Shown: in pieces, positions 27,101-35,381 of the stretch | Numbering within the stretch: the first letter of the stretch is position 1 | How the letters are laid out: each line of letters begins with the position of its first letter | NCBI RefSeq assembly: GCF_014851565.1 | Contig: NZ_JACVAA010000008.1 | Location: 1 to 64,000 of the forward strand | Direction of reading: 5' to 3' | Length of the DNA stretch: 64,000 bases | From: Pseudomonas sp. PDM15 | GTDB lineage: Bacteria; Pseudomonadota; Gammaproteobacteria; Pseudomonadales; Pseudomonadaceae | Notes under the pieces: generated by a model | Told to the model about the DNA's origin: nothing | Database searches by the model: none | What the model saw: the letters and a program-made list of their open reading frames with translations, nothing else | Program-made: the position numbers and the translations under genes

Positions 27101-29000
27101 CATGGCCGGCGACGTGTTCGGCAACGGCCTGCTGCTGTCGGACCAGTTGCAGATGGTGGCGGCGTTCAACCACCAGCACATCTTCATCGACCCCAACCCG
27201 GATGCGGCCAAGAGCTTCGTCGAGCGCCAGCGCATGTTCGCCCTGCCGCGCTCGAGCTGGGCCGACTACGACGTCAAGCTGATCTCCGAGGGAGGCGGCA
27301 TCTTCCTGCGCAGCGCCAAGAGCATCGCCATCACCCCGCAGATGAAGGAGCGCTTCGACATCCAGGCCGACAAGCTGGCGCCCACCGAGCTGATCAACGC
27401 GCTGCTCAAGGCGCCGGTCGACCTGCTGTGGAACGGCGGCATCGGCACCTATGTGAAGTCCAGCCGCGAGACCCACGCCGACGTCGGCGACAAGGCCAAC
27501 GACGGGCTGCGGGTCAACGGCAACGAGCTGCGCGCCAAGGTGGTGGGCGAGGGCGGCAACCTCGGCATGACCCAGCTGGGGCGTGTCGAGTACGGCCTCA
27601 ACGGCGGCGCCAGCAACACCGACTTCATCGACAACGCCGGCGGTGTGGACTGCTCCGACCACGAGGTGAACATCAAGATCCTCCTCGGCGAGATCGTTGC
27701 CGCCGGCGACATGACCGGCAAGCAACGCAACAAGCTGCTGGCCGAGATGACCGATGCGGTCGGTGCGCTGGTGCTGGGCAACAACTACAAGCAGACCCAG
27801 GCCCTGTCCCTGGCCGAGCGCCGCGCCCGCGAGCGCCTGGCCGAGTACAAGCGCCTGATGGCGGCGCTGGAAGCCGCCGGCAAGCTGGACCGTGCCCTGG
27901 AGTTCCTGCCCAGCGATGACGAGCTCAACGAGCGCGCCGCCAACGGTCGCGGCTTGACCCGTCCGGAGCTGTCGGTGCTGATCTCCTACAGTAAGATCGA
28001 CCTCAAGGAAGCGCTGCTGAAATCCCTGGTGCCGGACGACGACTACCTGGCCCGCGAGATGGAGACCGCCTTCCCGGCACAGCTGACCAAGAAGTTCGGC
28101 GAGGCCATGCGTCGTCATCGCCTGAAGCGCGAGATCGTCAGCACGCAGATTGCCAACGACCTGGTCAACCACATGGGCATCACCTTCGTGCAGCGTCTGA
28201 AGGAGTCCACCGGCATGAGCGCGGCCAACGTCGCTGGCGCCTACGTCATCGTGCGCGACGTGTTCCGCCTGCCGCACTGGTGGCAGCAGATCGAGGCGCT
28301 GGACTACAAGGTGCCGGCCGAGCTGCAGCTGCAGCTGATGGACGAGCTGATGCGCCTGGGTCGTCGCGCCACCCGCTGGTTCCTGCGTAGCCGCCGCGAG
28401 GACCTGGATGCCGCCCGCGACGTCGGCCACTTCGCCCCGCGTGTGGTCGAGCTGGCCGGGCGCCTGGATGAACTGCTGGAGGGCCCGGCCCGTGAGCAGT
28501 GGCTGGCGCGCTACCAGAGCTTCGTCGAGGCCGGCACGCCGGAGGAGCTGGCCCGCGTGGTGGCGGGCACCAGCCACCTGTATACCCTGCTGCCGATCAT
28601 TGAGGCCGCCGACGTCACCGGCCAGCCGGCGGCGGACGTGGCCACCGCCTACTTCGCCACCGGTGGTGCGCTGGAACTGTCCTGGTACCTGCAGCAGATC
28701 ACCAACCTGCCGGTGGAGAACAACTGGCAGGCCCTGGCCCGCGAGGCGTTCCGCGACGACCTGGACTGGCAGCAGCGAGCGATCACCATCGCCGTGCTGC
28801 AGATGGCCGACGGTCCGAAGGACATCGAGGAGCGGGTGAGCTTCTGGCTGGAGCAGCACAAGCCCCTGGTCCAGCGTTGGCTGGCCATGCTTGCCGAGCT
28901 GCGCGCCGCCACCGGCACCGACTACGCCATGTACACCGTGGCCAGCCGCGAGCTGATGGACCTGGCGCAGAGCGACCAGCAGGGGGTGTGCATTCCCTGA
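24141..29000 (+). CDS. gdhB: NAD-dependent glutamate dehydrogenase, large type
   Basis: The 1,619-residue enzyme has the length and segments of the ~180 kDa NAD-glutamate dehydrogenases (bacterial NAD-GDH, PF05088 type), which deaminate glutamate to 2-oxoglutarate during arginine and glutamate catabolism. The long N-terminal regulatory part includes LPFLVDSVRMELNRRGYSIH. The catalytic core includes RFGDVARGGLRWSDREEDFR, VIVPMGAKGGFIPRRL and VIGIGDMAGDVFGNGLLLS, and the nucleotide-binding region continues to KVVGEGGNLGMTQLGRVEYG. A helical C-terminus follows. It is complete, with GGAGC before the ATG and REP-like hairpins right after the stop. In P. aeruginosa the orthologue is induced by arginine through ArgR; I could not identify an ArgR site here. 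Confidence 0.97.
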   Translation: MAFFTAASKADFQHQLQAALAQHVSDKALPQVALFAEQFFGIVSLDELTQRRLGDLAGSTLSSWRLLDRFDVAKPVVRVYNPDYEKHGWQSTHTAVEVLHADLPFLVDSVRMELNRRGYSIHTLQNSVFSVKRKKSGELQELLSKGSTGKDVQHEALMYLEIDRCANVGELRALEKGIQEVLEEVRLAVADFQPMKARAEQLLAWLDKAKLKVEGAELAEVKTFLTWLLDNHFTFLGYEEFTVVDEKDGGHLVYDEASLLGLSKRLRSGLKKDELHIETEALDYLRQPVLLSFAKAATPSRVHRPAYPDFVSIRELDAKGKVVKECRFMGLYTSSVYAESVNRIPYIRRKVAEISERSGFDPKAHLGKELEQVLEVLPRDDLFQTPVDELFNTAIAIVQIQERNKLRLFIRRDPYGRFAYCLAYVPRDVYSTETRLKIQQILMERLGASDCEFWTYFSESVLARVQFILKVDPKNRVQIDPARIEKEVIQACRSWKDDYASLIIESSGEAQGTQVLADFPKGFPAGYTERFAPHSAVVDMQHLLSLSDERQLVMSFYQPLAQGDQELHCKLYHADTPLPLSDVLPILENLGLRVLGEFPYKLRRADGREYWIHDFAFTTAEGVSVDIQQLNETLQDAFVQIVEGAAENDGFNRLVLTAAMPWRDVALLRAYARYLKQIRLGFDLGYIASTLVNHADIAKELVRLFRTRFYLARKLSAEDLEDKQQKLEQAILAALDNVAVLNEDRILRRYLDLIKATLRTNFFQNGADGQPKHYFSFKLNPRAIPEIPRPVPKFEIFVYCPRVEGVHLRFGDVARGGLRWSDREEDFRTEVLGLVKAQQVKNAVIVPMGAKGGFIPRRLPVGNRDEVLAEGIACYRIFISGLLDITDNLKEGKVVPPENVVRHDPDDPYLVVAADKGTATFSDIANGIALDYGFWLGDAFASGGSAGYDHKGMGITAKGGWVSVQRHFRERGIDVQKDPITVIGIGDMAGDVFGNGLLLSDQLQMVAAFNHQHIFIDPNPDAAKSFVERQRMFALPRSSWADYDVKLISEGGGIFLRSAKSIAITPQMKERFDIQADKLAPTELINALLKAPVDLLWNGGIGTYVKSSRETHADVGDKANDGLRVNGNELRAKVVGEGGNLGMTQLGRVEYGLNGGASNTDFIDNAGGVDCSDHEVNIKILLGEIVAAGDMTGKQRNKLLAEMTDAVGALVLGNNYKQTQALSLAERRARERLAEYKRLMAALEAAGKLDRALEFLPSDDELNERAANGRGLTRPELSVLISYSKIDLKEALLKSLVPDDDYLAREMETAFPAQLTKKFGEAMRRHRLKREIVSTQIANDLVNHMGITFVQRLKESTGMSAANVAGAYVIVRDVFRLPHWWQQIEALDYKVPAELQLQLMDELMRLGRRATRWFLRSRREDLDAARDVGHFAPRVVELAGRLDELLEGPAREQWLARYQSFVEAGTPEELARVVAGTSHLYTLLPIIEAADVTGQPAADVATAYFATGGALELSWYLQQITNLPVENNWQALAREAFRDDLDWQQRAITIAVLQMADGPKDIEERVSFWLEQHKPLVQRWLAMLAELRAATGTDYAMYTVASRELMDLAQSDQQGVCIP

Positions 29001-29008
29001 GGCATGTC

Positions 29009-29117
29009 ACCCCTCTCCCTCCGGGAGAGGGGTAGGGGTGAGGGTGCCTGGGCCGACTCCGAGTGGCCTGTAATACCCTCACCCGCCCTACGGGCACCCT
29101 CTCCCGAAGGGAGAGGG
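29009..29117. repeat. Paired CCCTCTCCC hairpins (REP-like, gdhB terminator region)
   Basis: A first hairpin (CCCTCTCCC-TCC-GGGAGAGGG, 29011-29032) and a second one (CCCTCTCCC-GAA-GGGAGAGGG, 29097-29116) are themselves inverted relative to each other. Shared GGGTGAGGGT/ACCCTCACCC flanks complete a ~108 bp composite. This is a common intergenic repeat type in Pseudomonas and may stop gdhB transcription. Confidence 0.75.
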
Positions 29118-29235
29118 ACTGGCCTGTCTGTTCTGCCTCGGTTAGCCTGCTCCAAACAATTAAGTTCGCCAGACAAGGATGGTCCCGCATATCGGCACGG
29201 GCCTTGCCTTGCCATGCGGACAACGGAGAGTAGTC

Positions 29236-29961
29236 ATGACCGACATCCTGATTCTGACCCACGTCGATTATTGTGCTCCGGGCCACCTCGCCACCGTTCT
29301 GGATGAGCAGGGCCTCGACTTCACGGTGCTGCGCACCGACCTCGACGAGCTCGACGGCTTCGACCTGGATCGCCCCCGCGCGGTGGCGGTGATGGGCGGG
29401 CCGATGAGCGTCAACGACGACCTGCCCTGGATCGGGGCGGAAATCGCCGCGCTGCAGCACTTCATTCGTCGCGACATCCCCATCATCGGCCACTGCCTGG
29501 GCGGCCAGCTGATCGCCAAGGCGCTGGGCGCCGCCGTGCACCGCATGCCCTACACCGAGGTGGGCTGGCAGCCGCTGGTGCGGCGTGACAGCGGCAGCCC
29601 CTGGCTGGCGCACCTGCCCAAGGAATTTCCCGTTTACCAATGGCACAGCGATACCTTCGAGTTGCCGTCCGGCGCCGAATGGTTGCTGTCCAGCCCCTGG
29701 TGCCCGAACCAGGCCTTCGCCTGGGGCGACAAGGTGCTGGCCCTGCAGGGCCATCCGGAAGTCACCGAGGGCCTGGTGCGCTGGTGGCTGCAGGACTGGT
29801 CGCACCTGCTCGACGAAACCCAGGCCAGCCAACAGGGCCAACGGCAGATGCTCGCCGACCTGCCGGCGCGCATCGCTTCGCTGAACAAGGTGGCCGAGGG
29901 CTTCTACCAGCACTGGCTGCGTCTGGCCTTCGGCGAGCCGGTGGTGGCCCAGGCCGTCTGA
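29236..29961 (+). CDS. Class I glutamine amidotransferase-like protein (GMP-synthase type)
   Basis: From the ATG at 29236 (GGAGAG nine bases upstream) the protein has 241 residues. It shows the triad GATase fold: PIIGHCLGGQLIAKALGA carries the nucleophile elbow with cysteine, and VLALQGHPEVTEGLVRWWL carries the His-x-Glu pair. Stand-alone proteins of this type hydrolyse glutamine or gamma-glutamyl compounds; the acceptor is unknown. An in-frame ATG at 29179 would add 19 poorly supported residues. Confidence 0.85.
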   Translation: MTDILILTHVDYCAPGHLATVLDEQGLDFTVLRTDLDELDGFDLDRPRAVAVMGGPMSVNDDLPWIGAEIAALQHFIRRDIPIIGHCLGGQLIAKALGAAVHRMPYTEVGWQPLVRRDSGSPWLAHLPKEFPVYQWHSDTFELPSGAEWLLSSPWCPNQAFAWGDKVLALQGHPEVTEGLVRWWLQDWSHLLDETQASQQGQRQMLADLPARIASLNKVAEGFYQHWLRLAFGEPVVAQAV

Positions 29962-30029
29962 CGATATCCCCCGGATGCAATCCGGGAACGATGTCGCCTG
30001 CCACCCGGATGCTATTCCTGAAACCCCAT

Positions 30030-30054
30030 AAAAAAGGCCGCCTCGTGGGCGGCC
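30030..30054 (-). terminator. Minus-strand intrinsic terminator with no gene in front of it
   Basis: On the minus strand GGCCGCC-CACGA-GGCGGCC is followed by six T. On the plus strand there is no T-tract, so it does not serve the amidotransferase gene. Just upstream on the minus strand is a second hairpin, AGTCGGC / GCCGACT (30063-30087), whose loop reads CTCCCCCTACC. No minus-strand gene lies to the right, so a small RNA ending here is likely. Confidence 0.65.
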
Positions 30055-30300
30055 AGGGAGCCAGTCGGCGGTAGGGGGAGGCCGACTGAAGAGCAATATG
30101 CAAGCCCGCCAGGCCTCGTGAGCCGAGCGAGCCGGGCTCGCGCCCGACGCTGCGCAGTCTGCCCGGGGCGCCCTGGCAACGGAAATCGAGCCTGCCTATA
30201 TCCCTCATAGAAAGCTGCCATGCCGTGGGGCGCGCCCCGGCGCTGGCTGGCGAAACGCGCCCCGTGCTGGTGCGGTGCGTTTTTTCTCGATGTTCAACTG
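30055..30300 (-). ncRNA. Candidate minus-strand small RNA body
   Basis: The stretch is non-coding and rich in self-complementary GC segments on the minus strand, and ends in the terminator at 30030-30054. The C-rich loop (CTCCCCCTACC) could pair with purine-rich Shine-Dalgarno sequences. The 5' end is not determinable; I found no good sigma-70 promoter. Only the terminator and hairpin are directly visible; the RNA is inferred. Confidence 0.35.
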
Positions 30301-30325
30301 ATTGAAATTGAACGATAAACATCCA

Positions 30326-30340
30326 TGGCACGGCCCTTGC
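30326..30340 (+). promoter_or_regulatory. Sigma-54 (RpoN) promoter
   Basis: TGGCACGGCCCTTGC matches the RpoN consensus TGGCAC-G-N4-TTGC exactly, with GG and GC at the proper 10 bp interval. It ends 35 bp before the ATP-grasp start at 30376, leaving about 25 bp of leader. It implies control by an enhancer-binding activator, possibly nitrogen-related. An in-frame ATG inside this site (30325) is therefore not the start codon. Confidence 0.75.
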
Positions 30341-30375
30341 GATGGCACTCCTGTCCGGGTGACGAGGAGTACGGC

Positions 30376-31785
30376 ATGGCCCGCGTTTTCTACGATGAGA
30401 TGTACGACGCGAGCGGCGCGGTCCGCCCGCACTACCGGGAGTTCGCCCGCTGGCTGGCGGATACCCCGGACGAGTTGCAGGCCCAGCGCCGTCGCGAGGC
30501 CGACCTGCTGTTCCACCGCGCCGGCATCACCTTCACCCTCTACGGGGACGAGCAGGGCACCGAGCGCCTGATCCCCTTCGACACCATCCCGCGCAGCATT
30601 CCCGCCAGCGAGTGGCGCATCGTCGAGGCCGGCTGCATCCAGCGGGTCAAGGCGCTGAACATGTTCCTCGCCGATCTCTACCACGAGCAGCGTATTCTCA
30701 AGGCCGGCATCATCCCGGCCGAGCAGGTGCTGGCCAACGAGGGCTACCAGCTGGCCATGCAGGGCCTCGACCTGCCGCGCGGCATCTACGCGCATATCGC
30801 CGGCGTCGACCTGGTACGCGACGGCGACGGCAGCTTCTACGTGCTGGAGGACAACCTGCGTACGCCCAGCGGCGTCAGCTACATGCTGGAAGACCGCAAG
30901 ATGATGATGCGCCTGTTCCCCGAGCTGTTCTCGCAGCAGCGCGTGGCGCCCATCGACCACTACCCGAGCCTGCTGCTGGACACCCTGAAGAGCTCCAGCT
31001 CGATCGACAATCCGGCCGTGGTGGTGCTCACCCCGGGCCGCTTCAACAGCGCCTACTTCGAGCACGCCTTCCTCGCCCGCGAGATGGGCGTGGAGCTGGT
31101 CGAGGGCCCCGACCTGTTCGTGCGCGATGACAGGGTGTTCATGCGCACCACCGCCGGCCCGCAGCCGGTGGACGTGATCTATCGCCGCCTGGACGACGAC
31201 TTCCTCGACCCGCTGGCCTTCAGCCCGGACTCCATGCTCGGCGTGCCCGGCCTGCTGGCCGCCTATCGCAGCGGCAACCTGGTGCTGGCCAACGCGATCG
31301 GCACCGGGGTGGCGGACGACAAGTCGATCTACCCCTACGTCGGCGAGATGATCCGCTTCTACCTGGACGAGGAGCCGATCCTCAAGAACGTGCCCACCTG
31401 GCAGTGCCGCAAGCCTGCAGATCTGTCCCATGTGCTGGCTAACCTGCCGGAACTGGTGGTCAAGGAGACCCAGGGCTCCGGCGGCTACGGCATGCTGGTC
31501 GGCCCGGCCGCCACCAAAGCCGAGATCGAGGCCTTCCGCGAGCGCCTGAAGGCACGGCCCGAGGCCTATATCGCCCAGCCCACCCTGAGTCTGTCGACCT
31601 GCCCGACCTTCGTCGAGAGTGGCATCGCCCCGCGCCATATCGACCTGCGCCCGTTCGTGCTGTCCGGCCGCGAGACCCGCCTGGTGCCCGGCGGCCTGAC
31701 TCGGGTGGCGTTGCGCGAGGGTTCGCTGGTGGTCAACTCGTCCCAGGGCGGCGGCACCAAGGACACCTGGGTGGTGGAGGACTGA
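30376..31785 (+). CDS. Circularly permuted ATP-grasp type 2 protein
   Basis: The 469-residue protein starts MARVFYDEMYDASGAVRPHY and has the segments of the circularly permuted ATP-grasp family (DUF404/DUF407): GSFYVLEDNLRTPSGVSYML, DDFLDPLAFSPDSMLGVPG, and late VVKETQGSGGYGMLVGPA. ATP-grasp enzymes join carboxylates to amines, and this subgroup is predicted to make peptide-like amide bonds. GAGGAG lies nine bases before the start. It heads an operon with an alpha-E protein and a transglutaminase-like protein, under a sigma-54 promoter. The product is unknown. Confidence 0.9.
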   Translation: MARVFYDEMYDASGAVRPHYREFARWLADTPDELQAQRRREADLLFHRAGITFTLYGDEQGTERLIPFDTIPRSIPASEWRIVEAGCIQRVKALNMFLADLYHEQRILKAGIIPAEQVLANEGYQLAMQGLDLPRGIYAHIAGVDLVRDGDGSFYVLEDNLRTPSGVSYMLEDRKMMMRLFPELFSQQRVAPIDHYPSLLLDTLKSSSSIDNPAVVVLTPGRFNSAYFEHAFLAREMGVELVEGPDLFVRDDRVFMRTTAGPQPVDVIYRRLDDDFLDPLAFSPDSMLGVPGLLAAYRSGNLVLANAIGTGVADDKSIYPYVGEMIRFYLDEEPILKNVPTWQCRKPADLSHVLANLPELVVKETQGSGGYGMLVGPAATKAEIEAFRERLKARPEAYIAQPTLSLSTCPTFVESGIAPRHIDLRPFVLSGRETRLVPGGLTRVALREGSLVVNSSQGGGTKDTWVVED

Positions 31786-31787
31786 GC

Positions 31788-32738
31788 ATGCTTTCGAGAA
31801 CTGCCTCCGATCTGTACTGGATGTCGCGCTACCTGGAGCGCGCCGAGAACCTCGCGCGCATGCTCGACGTCAGCTACTCGCTGTCGCTGATGCCGCAGGA
31901 CGGCCGCGGCGACGGCCTCGACGAACTGGCCCTGCCGCTGCTGATCACCGGCACCCTGGACGAGTACCTGAACCGCCACGGCCAGCTGCATGCCGAACGC
32001 ATGCTGCATTTCTTCGCCCTCGATGCGGAGAACCCGGCGAGCATCTACTGCTGCCTGCAAGCCGCGCGCAGCAACGCCCACGCCGTGCGCGGCCGGATCA
32101 CCGCCGACATGTGGGAGAACATCAACGCCACCTGGCTGGAGATGCGCGGCATCGCCGCCGAGGGCCTGGGGCGCTACGGCATCAGCCGTTTCTGCGAGTG
32201 GGTCAAGGAGCGCTCGCACCTGTTCCGCGGCGCCACCTTCGGCACCATCATGCGAGGCGAGGCCTACCGCTTCATCCGCCTGGGCACCTTTATCGAGCGC
32301 GCCGACAACACCCTGCGTCTGCTCGATGCGCGCTACGAGATGCTCGGCGATGCCGCCGACGAAGTCAGCGACACCTCGGCCCGTGGCTACTACGAATGGA
32401 GCGCGCTGCTGCGGGCGCTGTCGTCCTTCGAGTCCTTCACCGAGATCTACCGCGGCTCGCCGCGCACCCACAAGGTCGCCGAGCTGTTGCTGCTGCGCCC
32501 CGAAGTGCCACGCTCCCTGCGCGCCTGCCTGGAAGAGCTCAACCTGATGCTCGCCGGCCTGCCCGGCGAGAGCGGCCGGCCGGCCCAGCGCCTGGCCGCC
32601 GAACTGGATGCACGCCTGCGCTACACCAGCATCGAGGAGGTCCTCGACGAGGGCCTGCACACCTGGCTCACCGATTTCATTCTGCTCGTCCGTCAGGTCG
32701 GCAGCGCCATCCACACGTCCTATCTGGAGGTCGTATGA
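31788..32738 (+). CDS. Alpha-E domain protein
   Basis: The 316-residue, largely helical protein opens with ASDLYWMSRYLERAENLARM, the hallmark of the alpha-E family. It later has FIRLGTFIERADNTLRLLDA, a second copy of the ER-A-(E/D)-N-xxR pattern. Alpha-E proteins are always found with circularly permuted ATP-grasp and transglutaminase-like partners and are predicted parts of a peptide-ligase system. It begins 2 bp after the ATP-grasp stop and overlaps the next start. Confidence 0.9.
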   Translation: MLSRTASDLYWMSRYLERAENLARMLDVSYSLSLMPQDGRGDGLDELALPLLITGTLDEYLNRHGQLHAERMLHFFALDAENPASIYCCLQAARSNAHAVRGRITADMWENINATWLEMRGIAAEGLGRYGISRFCEWVKERSHLFRGATFGTIMRGEAYRFIRLGTFIERADNTLRLLDARYEMLGDAADEVSDTSARGYYEWSALLRALSSFESFTEIYRGSPRTHKVAELLLLRPEVPRSLRACLEELNLMLAGLPGESGRPAQRLAAELDARLRYTSIEEVLDEGLHTWLTDFILLVRQVGSAIHTSYLEVV

Positions 32739-33532
32739 GACTCTCGATTCGCCACGACACCACCTACAACTACGAGGACCAGGTGCGCGCGAGCATTCAG
32801 TACCTGCGCCTGACCCCACAGGAGAGCGCGCGGCAGCGGGTGATCAGCTGGCAGCTCGACCTGCCGCGCCCGGTGCGCGCCCAGGTCGACCCCTACGGCA
32901 ACATCCTGCATGTGCTGACCCTGGACGAGCCGCACGAGGCCCTGGTGATCGGCGCCCGCGGCCACGTGGAGATCGACGAGCACTGCGAGTCCGAGCGCGA
33001 TACCTGCTCGGCCCTGCCGTACCTGCGCAGCACCCGCCTGACCCAGGCCGACGATGCCCTGCGCGAATTCGCCCGCGCCAGCAGCGGCGGACGCAACGAC
33101 CGCGACGGCCTGGTCGGCCTGATGCACGGCCTGCATGCGCAGATGCCCTACACGCCGGGCGCCACCCAGGTGGACAGCACCGCCGCCGAGGCCTTCGCCG
33201 GGCGCGCCGGGGTCTGCCAGGACCACACGCACGCCTTCCTGGCCGGCGCGCGTAGCCTGGGGGTGCCGGCGCGCTATGTGTCCGGCTACCTGTACACCGA
33301 GGACAGCGGCCACCTGGCCAGTCACGCCTGGGCCGAGGCCTGGCTGGGCGATGCCTGGTACAGCTTCGATGTGACCAACGAACTGGCCCGGCCGGAGCGG
33401 CATCTCAAGCTGGCCGTCGGGCTCGACTATCTGGATGCCTGCCCGGTGCGCGGCATGCGCCGGGGTGGCGGAGGTGAGCAGCTGCACGTGCGGGTGAACG
33501 TGGCGGCGTTGATGCAGACGCAGCAGCAGTAA
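32735..33532 (+). CDS. Transglutaminase-like cysteine peptidase
   Basis: The 265-residue product starts within the alpha-E stop (ATGA overlap). It has the N-terminal beta domain MRLSIRHDTTYNYEDQVRAS, then a papain-like core with Cys (GRAGVCQDHTHAFLAGARSL), His (SHAWAEAWLGDAWYSFD) and Asp (FDVTN) in the correct order. Such proteins are usually proteases or amidases rather than cross-linkers. Together with ATP-grasp and alpha-E it forms a conserved three-gene set. Confidence 0.9.
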   Translation: MRLSIRHDTTYNYEDQVRASIQYLRLTPQESARQRVISWQLDLPRPVRAQVDPYGNILHVLTLDEPHEALVIGARGHVEIDEHCESERDTCSALPYLRSTRLTQADDALREFARASSGGRNDRDGLVGLMHGLHAQMPYTPGATQVDSTAAEAFAGRAGVCQDHTHAFLAGARSLGVPARYVSGYLYTEDSGHLASHAWAEAWLGDAWYSFDVTNELARPERHLKLAVGLDYLDACPVRGMRRGGGGEQLHVRVNVAALMQTQQQ

Positions 33533-33560
33533 TGAGGCGAGCGCCGCACGGTCCGAATGA

Positions 33561-33971
33561 CTATGGACTGACCAGCACGAAGGCGGCAGTGGCGCGGAAC
33601 AGCCCGGCCGCCTGGTCCAGCGTGCCCAGGTTCCTGTCGCGCTGCTCGGGCAGTTCCGACTGCAGCTGGCCGTACAGCTGCTCGACCTGCCAGACCTCCT
33701 TGAGCTGGTCGGCCAACTCCGTGGCTTTCGCCTCGCCGATGAGGTCACCGATGGCCTGGACCATATGGTCGGCATGGCTGAGCAGTTCCTGACAGGTGCC
33801 ATGCGGGTAGATGCCCTGCTTCAGCGCGGCGCTGGTGGCCTCGATGGTCTGGGCGATGCCGCCGATAAACGCCGCGACCTGCTGCTTGCGGCCCTGGCGT
33901 GCGCTGGAGAGCGTGTCGCGCAGCTTGAACAGTACCGATCCCACCTCGAACAGCGACTCGACGATTCCCAT
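33561..33971 (-). CDS. Hypothetical helical protein, 136 residues
   Basis: I do not recognise a named family. The protein is predicted helical (MGIVESLFEVGSVLFKLRDT, LLSHADHMVQAIGDLIGEAK, LKEVWQVEQLYGQLQSELPE) and ends in a hydrophobic stretch (GLFRATAAFVLVSP). It has no signal peptide. It is convergent with the transglutaminase gene. Its natural amino-acid composition supports a real gene. Confidence 0.6.
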   Translation of the reverse strand: MGIVESLFEVGSVLFKLRDTLSSARQGRKQQVAAFIGGIAQTIEATSAALKQGIYPHGTCQELLSHADHMVQAIGDLIGEAKATELADQLKEVWQVEQLYGQLQSELPEQRDRNLGTLDQAAGLFRATAAFVLVSP

Positions 33972-34200
33972 TGGCCCGGCTCCTCAGTGCGTCCTGCATG
34001 GCGCAAGGGAAACGCTAGCCCGCGTCGCCGCGGGCAGCGGTTCATTTCGCGCTTAGCCCGGCCCGGCCCATAACCAACCGACAGCGGCACCGCGGCCGTC
34101 ACCTCGGACAGCTAGGGTGTACTCGCCAAAGGCAGTACACCAGCCACCGCTCCAGCTCCGCTCGACTTCGCGCCCCGTCCGAGGAGTCGCTGCGCGCTGC

Positions 34201-35307
34201 CTAGTCCAGCACCACCGCATTGCCTGCCAGCGGGTCGATATCGCCGGCGATCAGCGCCTCGGCCAGCTGCTGCGCGGCTTGCAGGCCGACATGCTGGTCC
34301 ACCCGCATCCACGGCTTCTGCGCGTCGCCCACGCGACGGATAAAGGCCAGCTGAGCCTCGTTGAACTTGCGGGTGACCTCGGCCGCGCCCCAGTCGGCAT
34401 TGCGTTTCTTGATCTGGTAGGGCGCGAAGTAGGGCTGCGGTTGCGGGCCGGGCAGCTGCGTTTCAGCAGTGCCGATATGCTCGTGGCTCTGCGCCGAGCC
34501 GGCGTAGCAGTCGTGCACCAGGGTGCCCTCGAAATGCCGGTGGATGCGCGCACGCAGCTCACGGTTGCCGGAGAAGTCCACGTATAGGGTCGGCCGGCTC
34601 GGGTCCAGGCTCTCCAGCTGGCTGTAGTCCAGCGCACTCTGGTAGCAGCCGAGCCGTTCGACGAACCCGGTGTTGCCCGCCGAGGTCAGGCCGACCAGAG
34701 CCACGCGCGGGTTGTCCTGCAGGCAGAAGGCGGTGCCGTAGGCGGTCTTGCTCGATGCGCTGGAGATCACCACCTGGCGCGCGCCGAAGAAGTCATTGTC
34801 CTCGAGGAAGTCCGCCAGCATGAAAGAGGTGATGAACAGCGGACGCAGCAGCATCTGGTAGTTCTCGTCGGCGGCGCGATAGGCGGCGTCGGTGCTGGTG
34901 CGCTGGTACTGGTTGTACGCGGAGGTCAGTTCCAGGCGGTGGGCAGCGCCGTCGTAGAAGCCGCGTTCGCTGACGCGCACCGGCTGCATCACCACATGGC
35001 TGGCGATCGGCCAGAAGCCATAGAAGCGCTCGCCCTTGGCCAGCCCCTCGACGGTGGACTCGACCACCTCGGCAAAGCCCCAGGCCGGCATGTGGAACCA
35101 CTCGCTGTCGCCGGTTGGGTAGAAGTCCCAGTAGCGCAGGTGCGGAGTCTCGCCGAAGGCCGCGTAGGTGATGTTGTTGGTGGTCAGCGCCAGCCGGCTG
35201 ATGCGCAGCAGGGCCTCGCCCTCCTTGAGCGCCGGCAGCTCGCGGGTGTGGATGCGGGTCTGTTGCAGGTCGGCCTTGCTGTTCTGCAGTTGGCTGATCA
35301 CGGTCAT
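34201..35307 (-). CDS. DUF2855 family protein
   Basis: From the ATG at 35307 the protein has 368 residues. It contains EGEALLRISRLALTTNNITY, FYGFWPIASHVVMQPVRVS and ARQVVISSASSKTAYGTAFC. This is the DUF2855 family, distantly like quinone oxidoreductases of the medium-chain dehydrogenase type; the activity is unproven. A TetR regulator gene starts 74 bp away in the opposite direction and probably controls it. An upstream in-frame start at 35424 runs into the TetR gene and is rejected. Confidence 0.85.
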   Translation of the reverse strand: MTVISQLQNSKADLQQTRIHTRELPALKEGEALLRISRLALTTNNITYAAFGETPHLRYWDFYPTGDSEWFHMPAWGFAEVVESTVEGLAKGERFYGFWPIASHVVMQPVRVSERGFYDGAAHRLELTSAYNQYQRTSTDAAYRAADENYQMLLRPLFITSFMLADFLEDNDFFGARQVVISSASSKTAYGTAFCLQDNPRVALVGLTSAGNTGFVERLGCYQSALDYSQLESLDPSRPTLYVDFSGNRELRARIHRHFEGTLVHDCYAGSAQSHEHIGTAETQLPGPQPQPYFAPYQIKKRNADWGAAEVTRKFNEAQLAFIRRVGDAQKPWMRVDQHVGLQAAQQLAEALIAGDIDPLAGNAVVLD

Positions 35308-35381
35308 CTGGGCACCTTGGGCTCGTGAATCGACGGGGAAATGACTGTAGCCTGTGCCCCTCAGCCTCGGGTTCGGATTCC

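Noticed and set aside
24564..28859. A 1,431-codon open frame on the minus strand opposite gdhB
   Set aside because: It is the antisense shadow of a high-GC gene. Its composition (very rich in H, Q, V, L, G, without domain motifs) is typical of such shadows and it has no ribosome-binding site.
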